NCBI GenBank assembly: GCA_013433145.1
Contig: CM024179.1
Span: forward strand, 186,001 to 250,000
Reading direction: 5' to 3'
Source: Ascaris suum
Taxonomy: Eukaryota > Nematoda > Chromadorea > Rhabditida > Ascarididae
Length of the DNA stretch: 64,000 nucleotides
Below are positions 30,930 to 43,229 of this stretch, one piece after another. The position numbers were made by a program, and so were the translations under genes. Below the pieces are notes generated by a model. The model was given only the letters and a program-made list of their open reading frames with translations, did not search any database and was not told the DNA's origin. Numbering within the stretch: the first letter of the stretch is position 1; every line of letters begins with the position of its first letter.

Positions 30930-33235
30930 AATCGATGACATTAAAACTTACACTAAAAAATCACATATTAAATGCTCTCCGGTTACACTAAATAAAAAAG
31001 GTATGAGTAGTCCTTTCGCCGTCCATATTCCATGGTTCCTGTCGATGGCGCACTTTGGAAATTTGCATCAAAGAGTTTTTTCAGCATTGGTGCCCATCTC
31101 TGACTGACGACCTTTCATAAATAATCCTACTGAATTAACGTCGTGCGCCTCTCACAATAGGGACGAATGAAGCGAAAAATTAGGGAGAGAAGCGAAAAAG
31201 GATGTAATTATCCTTATTTGCCTTATCCCTTCTCTGGGCAGTTTCATCATGTGTTGAAATTTGATTTCATTGGCACAAAAAAAAAAATTCATTCGAAGCA
31301 AAAGCCAGCTGTAACGGAAATAGAAAATGTATAATACACCAATTGCAATATAAACTGGCGACGCATAAACACTATCAACAAGCAATTCTCTAGAACAACA
31401 GTATGCAGTTGAATACTTTGAAAAGCAGTACTCACTGAAATATGTCAAAACGATCGCCAATATAGCCCTAAAGTAATTTTCTAATTATTCGCTTATCTCT
31501 GAGATGATAACTGTATCAGAATTTTTTAGAAGCTATCTTTGGCATGTTTATCTTCTTCTGAATTTATAAAGCTGTAAATTTATACCTATTAGGAAGTTAA
31601 AAATATTTTCAACAAACTTTTTATAAATCGTTCATTCGCAAATTCTACTCGAAAAATGAATACAGGTTAAAACAAGCCTTCAATTAGATTAACATATTTG
31701 AGGAGTCGTTGTTTCTTTGAGGAGCCAATTTTGTGCAGAACACCCACAATGTCTCATTGATTGCGGCGATTAAGTTTACTATCCACAACACTTCATTCAC
31801 TGTATTGATTACTGATATCATCGTCGTTCGCAAACAACTATTCATTCCTAGGTTTTCTTAACTGCAGAGCAGGGGCCTTGCGCTTGAAAGCTCCAGGCAT
31901 TCGCTTCTGCTACGCACATAATTTCGTTGCTGGACGTTCGCTGCGTGATGTGTGATCCACGAGTTATAAAACCGTCAGAGATTCGAGCTTAAAAATCGTT
32001 TATAAGGTAGCCTATTGTTTAATTGTGCGTAAGTTGGAGGAAATTATAAAACCGATGGGAGTGTTTTCGGAGGTGGTGAGTTATAGAATAGATTTATTAA
32101 GAGAGTAGTTACTCCATCCCACTGCCACAATTTAGAAGGTTTTTAAAAGTGTTGGAGAATTTGGAGATGGAAGGCTATTTACCCTTTCAAACTTTGAAAG
32201 GAATCATATTGAGCAGGAGGTTTCCTTTGCGATTGCAGGCCAACTTTTGGGGTTGAGGAATATTGCGAAGGGGCTTGAGATGTCAAGATCGGCCGATACA
32301 GGAAAACGGGCAAAATATCTAGAAGGTTTAGTGAAATTCAGACATTTCTGTGCTTTCAGTTATCCTTTTTTTTCAGCTTTGCAGTTATTAATTCGTTTTT
32401 GTTCTCAATTCACATCGAATAACTGAAAATAAATTTTGAAATTGAAGCATCGAGCTTTTTTGGCTTCCGCATTGTGGCAGAGAAGTTTTTAAAAAGCCTC
32501 TCAGCAAGTCATGTGAAGCGCTGACAGCTGTTGATACATTTATTGCATCGGTGAGTAGAGCAATGAAAGATGCTATAATCACAAATAGAATTGAGTGGCA
32601 TCGGTTTATTCGAGTCTCCGATTGTGGCAAGTATTATCTTTGATTAAAATGAATTTGAAACTCATTGCTAGGCTAAGTAATATACTTGAAATTCACTTGG
32701 TCTTTTGAACAATATCTCTTCATGTGATCCATAGAAATTGATATAAGGTTATCTTCTATCATCCACATTTCTTCACCAAACAGTTCCTTGCTATTGATCT
32801 CAGTGATGATATACGGCACTGTTATCGACTTCTGCTCATCGACTACCGTCAATTACAAATGTTAATCAAACGGTACGGAAGTCTATTGTGTCAGTCCTAT
32901 AAAATAACGGACGATAAGAAAGTGAAACATATGTAGGGTTTTGAAATGTAGATGGAACGACCGAAGGAATATATGAATATGTTCATGGACTTGCATAGAA
33001 ATTATAACTGCTTGAAAAAATGAACAGAAAATTAACTGTTTAGAAAATTTGGCATCATAACTAGTCTCCCGCATCTGACCGAAGTATTTCTCTCCGTCTA
33101 TATTGTTGTTTTATAACTGATCACATGCAAATCTCTTCGTCTACCTCCCTCTGTTGCCACAGTCTCTCCGCCTATTTCTCTCCGTGTATACTGAAGTATT
33201 CTAAAACATCTCTCCAGAACAGGTCACCGGCAAAA
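30930..33235. other. AT-rich stretch without a supported gene
   Basis: Mostly AT-rich sequence. At 32450-32640 the plus strand has two overlapping protein-like frames (GFRIVAEKFLKSLSASHVKR; then TAVDTFIASVSRAMKDAI to a TGA at 32641) that would need a frameshift to join. This is perhaps an old coding relic. Nothing else can be supported. Confidence 0.35.
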
Positions 33236-33239
33236 TTTG

Positions 33240-34850
33240 AACCATAAGTTATTTAAAGCAAATACGTTTTCGTCAAAGCACGATCCCAACGGCGTTCGTC
33301 AATAATACAGGCCGCAGAACAGCAGATCGAGAGCAAATGGAAGAAATTTGTAAGAATTTCTCAACAACTCTTTTCATCGCTTGTTACAGTCAAGAGTCCT
33401 GATTTAAATGTCACATCTTCTGTGCCGAATGAGATTTCGAATGAAGCCGAAAAAGCAACACGCAATATGAAACGAAGAAAAGCTGTAGGCTAGGTCAATT
33501 GCACCTAGTTGAAACAGAAGCAGGAGGTGACCAGAAGGTATTAAGTGCTCGATCCACCTGTTACCTGCAATCAGCGGAATGGAAGAGGTCCGGAACAGTG
33601 CTGATTCCAAAGAAAAGAGATCGCGAGGACATCTGTCACTATCTCCAGTATACCTGCTATCACAAATGTACAAGATTTTTATGCGAGTACTCAAATAAAA
33701 ATTGTGCTTGACGAAGATTCAAGCAGAGAAGAGGCAGGCTTCAGAAAGCGATTTTCCACTACTGATTATATTTTCGCCATAACGAAGTTGACTGAACGGT
33801 GCAGGGACCAAACAATTCCACTATGTCTGCTCTTCGTTGATTTCAAGAAAGCCTCCGACTCTGTTGAACATGACGCCTTATCAAACCAACTTCGCCATAA
33901 CAAGCTCTATCAAACCAAGCGGTTGATCCCATATACCAAACATTAAAAACTTGCTGACAAGATCTCACATGGAAATCACCCTATTCGATGAGTCATAAGA
34001 ATAATGGTCCTCAGACGCGTTAACCAAGCAGACATTTGTTCCCAGAAAGCCTTCACATGCGCGCTTGAAAACGTGCTGCGGAACAAGAAGACGATAGAGG
34101 GTTTTTACAGGGAAATACTTCAAACGCTCTTAGTTGCAAACGACATAGCGCTTACTGCAGAGAACCGCAAACGTTGCAACATTAGTTGAGCGAACTCCTT
34201 AGCAATACGAAGGCAATTGGCCTTGAAGTCCACAGCGATAAGGTGCAGTGGATGAAGGCTGAATACTGTCCTAGGTTCGATGTGAAGCTCGAAAACCAAA
34301 ACACCGAGCTCATAGACAGCTATGTCTACTTGGGACAAGCGATATAAATGGGCAACGATTTGGGTGGGGTGCTGAGTAAAAGGAGGAGAGCGGGGTGGAT
34401 AGTCTTCACGAAGCTCCGCGATTTCTTCAAGGTTAAGCGAACCCCATTGTCTGTAAAACCAGAGTTGTTTAACAGCGTGATTATCCTTGTAGTGTTTGTA
34501 ACACGGATGCGAAACATGGAATACATTGCATGTAGAAGAGCGGGATTTGGCAGCAACTCAGAGAGCCTTGGAACGACGAATGGTGGTCATCAGCAGGCTG
34601 CAGCATAAAGCCCTGCGATCCCACTATGATGTGAAAGACATTGTTGAAATGACGCATACCAAAACGCATTCTTTGGCTGTCACTTGGCAAGAATAGGCGA
34701 CAACCGATGGACGATGCGGATTGTTGAATGGCATATACGAAACATCAGGAGGAAATCGGGAAGACCGCCGTTAAGATGGAGGGGTCCACTTGAATCCTTA
34801 CATGGAAGCATGTGGATGCTCCATGCATAGGTTCGAGGTGGATGGAAGAA
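33240..34850 (+). mobile_element. 5'-truncated, inactive RTE-type retrotransposon
   Basis: This matches the reverse transcriptase half of RTE non-LTR elements, which copy RNA into the genome by target-primed reverse transcription. In order, across several frames, there are RTADREQMEEICKNF (pre-RT), VPNEISNEAEKATRNM, then the RT core AGFRKRFSTTDYIFAITKL and LCLLFVDFKKASDSVEHDAL (33704-33946). Next come the thumb-like GVLSKRRRAGWIVFTKL (34380-34430) and the C-terminal signature RIGDNRWTMRIVEW...GRPPLRWRG (34690-34785). The catalytic FADD box is degraded to VAND (near 34140). Frameshifts and stops are frequent, so it is dead. The endonuclease domain is missing, as expected for a 5' truncation. 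It is followed by an AC-rich simple stretch. Confidence 0.88.
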
Positions 34851-34923
34851 TGATTGCCAGCTGCATCGATGGAGAGAAACGGGTCGATGAAATTACAGCT
34901 GCCGAAGTAGCCGAATTAAGTAA

Positions 34924-34966
34924 CTTAAATTTGATTGACAGGGCAGCAAATCAACTAAATTTAAGT
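34924..34966. repeat. Short inverted repeat after the RTE relic
   Basis: CTTAAATTTGATTGA and TCAACTAAATTTAAG form a 15-bp stem with two mismatches around a ~13-nt loop. It is minor and may be part of the element's 3' region. Confidence 0.45.
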
Positions 34967-35019
34967 AAGAGATCCAGAAGGTTGAGAAATAATTCAGTAC
35001 GCGAACGTTGGGCTCGTAG

Positions 35020-35110
35020 ATAAGCGCAGACACAGACACAGATGCATACACGTATAGATGTAAACAAGCACATACGCAGATACGGATACACATGCACACG
35101 TACACAATAC
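35020..35110. repeat. Degenerate AC-rich simple sequence
   Basis: A run of CA/AC-rich words (CAGACACAGACACAG, CACATGCACACGTACAC) follows the RTE relic. RTE elements often end in simple repeats, so it may mark the 3' tail, or it may be an independent decayed microsatellite. Confidence 0.55.
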
Positions 35111-35249
35111 ACTCGAACCTCTGCACACATCGCTTATGAATATTTGCATATATCTGTGGACGGAAATTGCAACAATATAAAAATGCCAATGTTTGCGTGT
35201 TAATGAATCGAAAAACTGAAAAAGACAACATAAAATTTCCCAAATTATC

Positions 35250-36835
35250 ATAAATTCGAAATCAAATGTGGTCAGAAATTCTTACGACCTTTCAACAACG
35301 TTCATCTCTCAATAAGAGTTTTTATGCTATCATATAGCGTGCTTTTTGATAGATCCTCAAAATATGATGCGCTTGGTACTTTTTGCATTGTATAATTTCC
35401 ACAATTTGAGTCATGCACACTTCTCGCGATATTTGGGTTTACACAACTGTTGCACTTAATTCACAATGGTGACCCTCAATGGGTGGTATTCTCAGGTGCT
35501 AATCTAGCCTTTTACCGTACTTGAAGCATGTCATCAAAGCTAGCTCCATCCCGTTGTTGACACTGGTTTCGATATCACAAATATTGAATCTATTGCCATG
35601 ATCAAAGATGGAACTGTTTAGCATTTGATGTGCGTCGTTTTGTGTTTGGTTTTCAGCATTTCTAAATCTTCGGAGATCAGTTTGAATCATTCCATCAGTC
35701 GGGAGTGGTTGAAAATGCTTCAGCCCATCATAATCGGTTGGTAATCCATGTTGACCCATCAAAGAAAGTGAAAAGTGTATTGGTCGATATTTGTATGAGC
35801 CTTCATCTGTGCGCTAATATTTATAATTTGTATTAGTCGAATGAGCTGAATGAGCTTCATGAACTGTATAGTTATAGTTTACAATTCATTTAAATGATGA
35901 TTGATATTTTCCAAAACTTTCACAGTGAGGTGTGAAATTGATACGAGGAGATAAATTAGAGGAAACAAAAACGCGACGCAAAAAAAGTGAAGAAAGAAAT
36001 CTAATCATAAAAAGTCAACAACGATCATCCCTCTCCGCCAATGTAGTTGTGGGATTTTGGCGGATGATGAAAGCAAAACTGTTGAACTGCGGATCGCGAG
36101 AAGAATTAGAGGAAAACAGGTATTCAAATACGTAACGCGAATTTCTTAATAAGCTCATGTGAAAAGTTTGCTCAAGCATCAAACAGGCAATTTTTTTATT
36201 TTAACAAAACACCTTTATTTTTGTTGTTAGCCTGCCTCAGCGTATCAAGTGTGTCCACTGATACATTATAACATCCAACCAAGCATGTTTCCGCCTTGAT
36301 AAGCTTTATTCTTACGCCTAATCAGTCCACCTATGTCTGGTCACTCTTTCATTAACTCCTGTCTTCGAGCCGCCAACCTGGCAGTTTGCTTCGCTTAGCC
36401 AAGTAAGGCCGAATGTTTCAGTTTCTGAAAATTTTAAAATTCTAGCAGCTATGAACTAGTCAGTCTTGGCGCGCTGCTTCTTACCGTATCATCCCATAGT
36501 TGCTGAAGTCAGAGTGATATTTATGGTTTTGACAAGTCTGTGCGTTCGACTAGTTTTGCGAGGGTGGAAGGGAATAAGGCAGGAGAAGAAGCAGATGTTA
36601 ACCAACTAGATTTTAGAAAATCGAGTGATAAATTCCACCTATTTACTGGCATTTTCTTTTCTCATCCGATGTCATCAGTCCATCGTGCACCTTTCCATTG
36701 GTTCTTTCGTCATTTACATGATAGTGATTGCAGAATTCTGATCAGTAATATCTCAACTCAATGCATATAAACTTCTCGTAATGGCAACTGCAGATAAGAA
36801 TTTAGCTAGAATGGTATTTTTTTGCCATCTCCATT
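35250..36835. other. No supported gene
   Basis: AT-rich sequence with a few short frames (for example 35499-35762 minus and 35932-36135 plus) lacking family motifs or convincing splice sites. Confidence 0.35.
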
Positions 36836-36977
<142 letters not shown>

Positions 36978-38759
36978 CTGCTTGTGTATGCCTAACCTAA
37001 GACAGATAGTCATAGGTCTGGACGAGCGTATAGCTTTATTAAGCAGCCTTGATGAGCAAAGACAATAGTCTTGTCGCACCGCCTTAATTATTATCGATAG
37101 CCAAATGCGTGCGCTGCTTGTTCTTACATGTTTCGTTGAGCTATGCGCCGCCTTTGCAATTCATTTTTGAGTCACGCTCCCCCCTTCCCCCCTCATCCTG
37201 GTATATATAACAGGTGATTCCATTCTAACTGATATTTAAGATTAGTGAACCCACTTTCAGTTTCTCGAACAGGGAGGGGTGGAGCTATTCTCCCATCTCA
37301 AAAAATTTTTTGTCGACGGACCCCTTCCCTTTCTACAATTCAAGCGAATGTTTCAAAATTTCTATTCGTTTTGCAAATCTCCTCTTCCAGTTTCTAAGAC
37401 CAAAAGAAATAGGCCGCACATTTCCACCAAAAATTCTTTCCGGGCTTATCAATAAGAATTTCCAATTTTAACATACACTGATGAATATTTTGCTACTTAG
37501 TACCCAATATCTACCCGTCTCCGCCTTTGTTTGAATAATTCTCTTGCATGTCCTCCTTCGTATCTGTACAGGTGGACTAGATGGTGAGTGCAAACCCTCT
37601 AAAAGTTTATTTACTTAAGTAATTAGGCCTTATTCAATGGATATTGCATTAAAGTCCAAGGATGAATCCATATCACGCCTTGGTCGCCTTGTCGAGCGAC
37701 TTAAGTTTTTGCCAGTTGTTTTTAGTATCTCTTCGTAAAACCATGTAGTATCATTTCAGTGGAGATATTTTTACTTCAACGTGAATTATCTTCTGTATAT
37801 ATTATTACATTTTCCAGTGCAAGTGGGGAAAATATGCGGAAAAGCGCTAATCGCGCCTGCCTCTAGCATGTTCTCTACTTTTTAATGTGCTTTTTGCAAA
37901 CCTTCTATACTCCATCTTTGACGCTTACTTTATACAGCTTCTATCGTCCACTGAAGTCTATTATATTTATGTGCTATCGGGCCAATCGACAGGCATATAC
38001 GTACAAGTATGATGTCTCCGTAGTGCTAAAACAAGAATTTATAAAGACGCATAACAAAATCTCCCTTGTTTCTTACTAAGCACTTTTTATGCACTTTGGA
38101 ATCTGCAAAGCGCATTATGATGATATGTGTATTTGTGTTTTTATGTGAGTCAGTCTCGATTCTGTGGCTATCACAATACAAAGGATGGTGTTATCTGCGG
38201 CCTTCCACAATGATCCATTACGCAGGCTGATTTTTCAGGTTACATTGGTCGCATCATGAAAAAATGAATTTTTGTATAAAATTATATAGATAGTCAACTT
38301 AGCGCAAATATGAATGAATTGTTTAGCATATTTTTAGTTATGATGATTCATGAAATTTTGATAAGATAAGCTAAGCAAGATGCAAAAGTGCATCTAGGGC
38401 ATTTCCTCAGGCATAATCCTGTAATATAGTTAATTTTCAGCTCATGATTTTTGCGAAGCGCGGATATTTTTAGCAGTTCTGAATAAACATCGAGCAGAAT
38501 CGTAACTATCATCACTAAACAGCCTTTTATGATAAATGAATTTATGATTCTACGATGTTGGTTTAAAGTTGCGAGAAGTCAACTAATAACTTACGATTGT
38601 TTTAATAATCGGCTGGTACTAATATATGAGTATTTAAGCAAATTATTAACGATTTTTTAGGCGCTCAAAGATGTTTGTTCGTAGGTTCTTTAGTCGCAAT
38701 TTTTCCCACTGATGTGAATTTGTAATAATGTAATATGCAATGATACTCTCACCTTTTAG

Positions 38760-38908
38760 GTATAGAAAAAATGACGCTGGAGCCGCTCAGTCCTCCCGCA
38801 CGAGGTGGCGGTCAAGTATCAAATGCAATTCTCCAGTCCTCGTTATGCGCCGTTTTGGCTTCAATGTCCGGTTATGTTGCACAATTAGCAGCTTATGTTG
38901 TTCTATAA
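38760..38908 (+). CDS. Candidate exon, possibly the start of an unknown gene
   Basis: A GC-richer island after an acceptor CTCACCTTTTAG (ending at 38759). The ATG at 38771 opens MTLEPLSPPARGGGQVSNAI, then a hydrophobic run (LCAVLASMSGYVAQLAAYVV), and a TAA at 38906. A donor at TCCG/GTTATG (38868) would instead end the exon before the second half. The acceptor placed 11 bp before the ATG suits a trans-spliced first exon. It is on the same strand as the amine receptor 11 kb downstream, but nothing links them. Family not recognised. Confidence 0.33.
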
Positions 38909-39599
38909 TCTTTGTATACTCACGTCGTTGCGTTTATTTTTGCACAGAAGCGGTTTATAAGGTAGCTTAATAAATAGCTACGTTATTATTGCAAGATGCA
39001 TGAGGCACTGCTTTAACTGAGGAATATTAAAAGTAATCGACATAATCGATCCCCTTGCTAGCAATTTACTTGATAAAGTAGCGACTTGATGAGCAACTTC
39101 CTCAGGAAGCTATTCGATTTACTAGGCGATTTCTAGATCTCGTCCCAGCTACAACTCGATGGGCAAAAGGGAGAGGTAAGGTGGTTGCTCGACCATATTT
39201 AAATCATCCACTGTTTGTACATTGTCAGCAGTGATATAATATGGTGACTGGTTTTCTATTTTTAGGGGCCACAAGAAAACGTTTGAAAGTTGAAGACATC
39301 TGAAATTTTTCCTTTTTTAAGAGAAGAGGGAACGGATTTTCTGGTTTCATCAACAACTTTCCTTCTATTCGATGCACCAATCGTAAAAATAAGCGCACTT
39401 ACCTATTACCATTTGCAGGTCAAAATATTCGAGTAGACGAGATAGGCTTCTGTAAAGTTTTCGGTGAAGTAACAAATGGTTGAAGCATAGCATAGTGATT
39501 TTTAATTATTGTTTGTTGTGTTTTTGAAATGCTGAGGGATCACCCGCTTCCTCCAAAGATTGTGTTAACGTTTGTAATTCGTTTACTTATTTACTTTAA

Positions 39600-39955
39600 T
39601 CAACAAAGCATTCATAAAGAATGCCCCTTCTATTTCGGTGGAGGTTAGAGCTTAGGCTCGTCTGCTGCCCATCGCATGCTGACGAGTCGATTCACCGTCG
39701 TTCCGCTCAAGAAGTTGGTTCGGACTTGCTTCAGCGCTCTCATCCCTATAAGGGTGCCGGTCGAAGTGGCTTGGTGAAACGGATCCAAGGAGCATGGTCG
39801 GAGCCCTCTTATAACCAACTGTGCAGTGACAGATAAGAAACCATAAATCTTTGTAAACCTGTGCCCATTTGATGTTGGCTGCGTTTTTTGACTGATATGG
39901 GTGGCGCAGAAAAGTCCACGGAGAAAGGCGCATGCTTTTCAGCGATAATGTGAAA
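39600..39955. other. GC-rich patch, probable dispersed repeat
   Basis: A GC-richer block in AT-rich surroundings with open frames on both strands: plus 39621-39836, 71 codons; minus 39933-39652, 93 codons (HPYRDESAEASPNQLLERND). Neither has family motifs or clear splice sites. It looks like a decayed repeat copy rather than an exon, but this is a judgement by eye. Confidence 0.3.
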
Positions 39956-40903
39956 GGTAGGGACTAAAATGAGTTAATAATTCACACGTTGTTTGATATT
40001 AATGAAGGCGTTCATAGAAAGCAAGCTCGAGGTTTATGCAATTCACAAAGATTTTAACTCCAGCCTATGAGAATAAACGTTAAAATTTGACATTCATTGT
40101 AGGCACTCGTCGCATTCAGCAGCAGATTCGCTTTTAAGGAGATGGCTCAACACTTCGGATATTACAATCTTTAATTTTAGCTCTTGCCAAGCTCTTCGAT
40201 CACCTATGCTTCAGTCTGTCGGAAAAATAAGCAATCTATCTCTGATTGACTGTTAAGTTCATCAGCACTAAGACGCACTGCTTATATAAAATGTACTACA
40301 ATCAAGAAAAAATATATCTAGAAAGAGCAATAGGTTTGTATGCCGCACTTTGGTATATATCGCTCATCTGCGCTATGTTCTCGGATTCTGAGGATCTGCT
40401 TGTCATCAAGTATTCTCTAAACTCCGATACTCAACATTACTAAATATTATATAAGGCAAGTAGAATAGGCAATAATATCATAGCACTATATGCTTCATAA
40501 TTTCATATTTCTTGCACGATAAACATGCAATGTTTGAACGAAAATGCATACAAAATTGCATATGCATAAAATACCGCTTCGTTGCGCGAAAGTTTGACAT
40601 ATTATTTCTGCCAATGTTTTTATTTGTTTCGAAATATAAACTTTTGTGATCTGTTATGATGATTTGTAAATTTATAAACTTAGCTGTTATGATATTTATC
40701 AATTTAATTTTTATTTTAACTTCATGAAAGTTTACATGGAACATATCTAGAACTCATGAAAGAGCACTGGGATGCGTATTTTCTCATTCTTTAGTAATAC
40801 AGCTGAGCTGTTGATGAGAGCAAACAGTGGAGTAGTTGATCGAAACGCCACAAGGAAATGAGGGGATTCGTCGTCCATATTGGATGTTCACCCAGCTCCC
40901 TCA

Positions 40904-40918
40904 CCCCCCCCCCCCCCC
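40904..40918. repeat. Poly-C run (15)
   Basis: Fifteen consecutive C followed by GTTTCC. It is a simple repeat in otherwise AT-rich sequence. Confidence 0.85.
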
Positions 40919-41679
40919 GTTTCCTCCCCTCACGCTCTTCTTTTAGGAAATCATTTTGGTTGCATCTGCTCATAGGCTAGTTTTCTATCGCTAATTTGTG
41001 ATCACTAACCTTCTTGCTACGAAGTGATGGAAGTAACTCAAAGCTCAAAGTTTGTAAGCTGCCAGGTTGACTTTTTAAAGTTGCGAAATTGACAACAGTG
41101 TGTTATCCTTTAAGAAATTGCCTTCAGCAAAATAAACCTCTGAATTTCGGAAAATTTTCTATATTGCTGTTTTTGACGAAATTTATTTGATACTACTTGT
41201 CACCAAATTTTGCGGCCCACTTCTCCAATTTGTTATTCCTTAGCACCGCCAAAAATTGCAGCTGATTGATTGTCTGACTCCCAGAAACTAATAAAATCGG
41301 GAGGGTAAAGTTACTAGAAATTGTCTCTCGAGCAAATAGCAAATGGTGAGTTTTAACCTAACTGCAAGGATCGACAAATGCGCTCAAAATTTTGCATTTT
41401 TTAATGGTCTTTCTCTGGCATTCTTGAAGTTTTTGATACTTTCCGGTGTTTGTTTACTGTCCAGTTGCTGCTCACTTTTTGAAGATCTCATAAATTTTGG
41501 CTCTTTTCCTAATATTTGGGAGTATTAAGGGAGACGATGAGAGAGGAGAGGGCGGAGCTAAGAACTCACTATCGCCATTAAAGTTTTCGGTCGTATGCAA
41601 CTTCCTAAAGTTTCCAGTTATCAGCGCTGGTCTGTAGGCCGATTTCGCATCGCTTATTGAAGATGCTGAAGTTTAGCAC

Positions 41680-41996
41680 TTAGCCCACTCTGATTGGAGG
41701 CAGAATGGCAAGCGACTGCTTATTCGCGATTGCAAACCTTTGGGAATTGATAAAGACAGCACTGCTGTGTTCACTTTGAATGTTCATCAGGAAGTCGTTA
41801 AACTAAAGTGTAGGCAATTCATTTTCGTCGAACAATGCATTCGCTCTTCATTTACTCATTGTTTGCGTTCCTTTCAAAAGTATTCTCGCAAATTTTTGAG
41901 GCTCTTTAAACAATACTACGATGATGTCATGTTAGGTGCGTATGTGTGCGCGCATCTATATGTTCGTCTACTTAATTTGATGATTGAGCTATAGGG
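41680..41996 (+). other. Coding-like stretch, possible exon
   Basis: After a weak acceptor (GAAGTTTAG) the plus strand is open for about 100 codons to a stop near 41992. The first third is quite protein-like (GKRLLIRDCKPLGIDKDSTA, then VFTLNVHQEVVKLKC). A second frame is open over the first part. No donor or family can be assigned. Confidence 0.25.
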
Positions 41997-42861
41997 GCGA
42001 AATTTTCATGATATGGATCTGCATCCTCATAAATATCATCTTATCATAATGCTTTCATTGTTTATCGTAATGAACTTTATCGATAATAAAAGCTCGAAAG
42101 TGGAATAAAATTTCTATCTTAATATGCGAAACACGATTTATTAATTGCTTTCTATAAGAGGTGGGTCACTTAGGAAAACGCATTATTAACGTAAGCGATT
42201 GGCTTATGGGATGACATACATACGTATGTTTCGTGCTATCATGCTGTCTTGTTTCCAGTATTATTTTTTCTTCGCTTATGAAGTTCATTTTTCTCGTCGT
42301 ACGCTTCATGTAATATATAAAGAAAATTAAATTATTCTTTTGCGCTGTCTGTTTTGTGATATTAAATCTCGAAAGTGTAGATTTGATTCGTTTTTGTGTT
42401 AAAATTTTTACGAATATTTAAACTTTTTTAGAACATTGAACTTTATTTTTGAGTGCCCTCAATTGGTATCGTGCTTCTTATTTTAAGTACCAACTAGTGC
42501 TAGTAAGGAATATTATGTTGCTACGATTGGTCACCCTTTTAAATATACTTATACTTTTTGTTTTTTTTTATTGATTTATTCAATTCAGTTCAGCTGTACT
42601 TGTTTAAAGTTATGTCGTCGACAAAAATCGTCTCTCAGAAATAACAGTCCTTCCTTTCTTCGAAAAATGCTCCGAATCATATTCGTCCGCTCTAGCTGAA
42701 CAATTTATTGCAGCTATTGCTGAGACTTGCACACAGCCACACTTTTAGCAGATCTCTTAACAACAATCCTTTCTGTTAACTTATTATGCTATTATATTGA
42801 TATAAATGATAATAAATGTTAAAGAAATGAGCTCCCTTAAAACCTGTGTAACTGTACTCAC

Positions 42862-42973
42862 CATCGAGAGTACGATGGTCTCGCTAAAAAGTTTGAAAAA
42901 TTCTTCTGATAGAGTCGTCGCGCAGGCACAAATTATTTGTTGGGCAGCATTTTTCTCAAGTAGGCAACACAAA
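42862..42973 (-). CDS. Candidate internal exon, unknown protein
   Basis: A 112-bp minus-strand exon with acceptor AATATTCCAG and an excellent donor, ATG/GTGAGTAC (1 base in, 0 out). It encodes 37 residues with a helical pattern: LLEKNAAQQIICACATTLSE, then EFFKLFSETIVLSM. It is GC-richer than its neighbours. Flanking exons were not found, and the opposite strand is also open here, so it is a candidate only. Confidence 0.35.
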
Positions 42974-43229
42974 CTGGAATATTTTAAGGAGTGAAGAAGA
43001 CAAAAAATCTCTCAGCTGCTAATATTTCTAAGGAATATGAGATTGAGCGCAAGGTAAAAGTTGAAGTGATTTCATACCTCTTTACCTTTTCCCATCCGCA
43101 TTCCCCATCATCAATACACCGTTATGCGCAGTCACAACATAAGAAAGCCCTTATAAGTGAAGATGCGCTCATATATGGATTGCAACTGACATTGTACCTA
43201 TTCATTTGCTTGGTTAATTTTTAGCTTTG

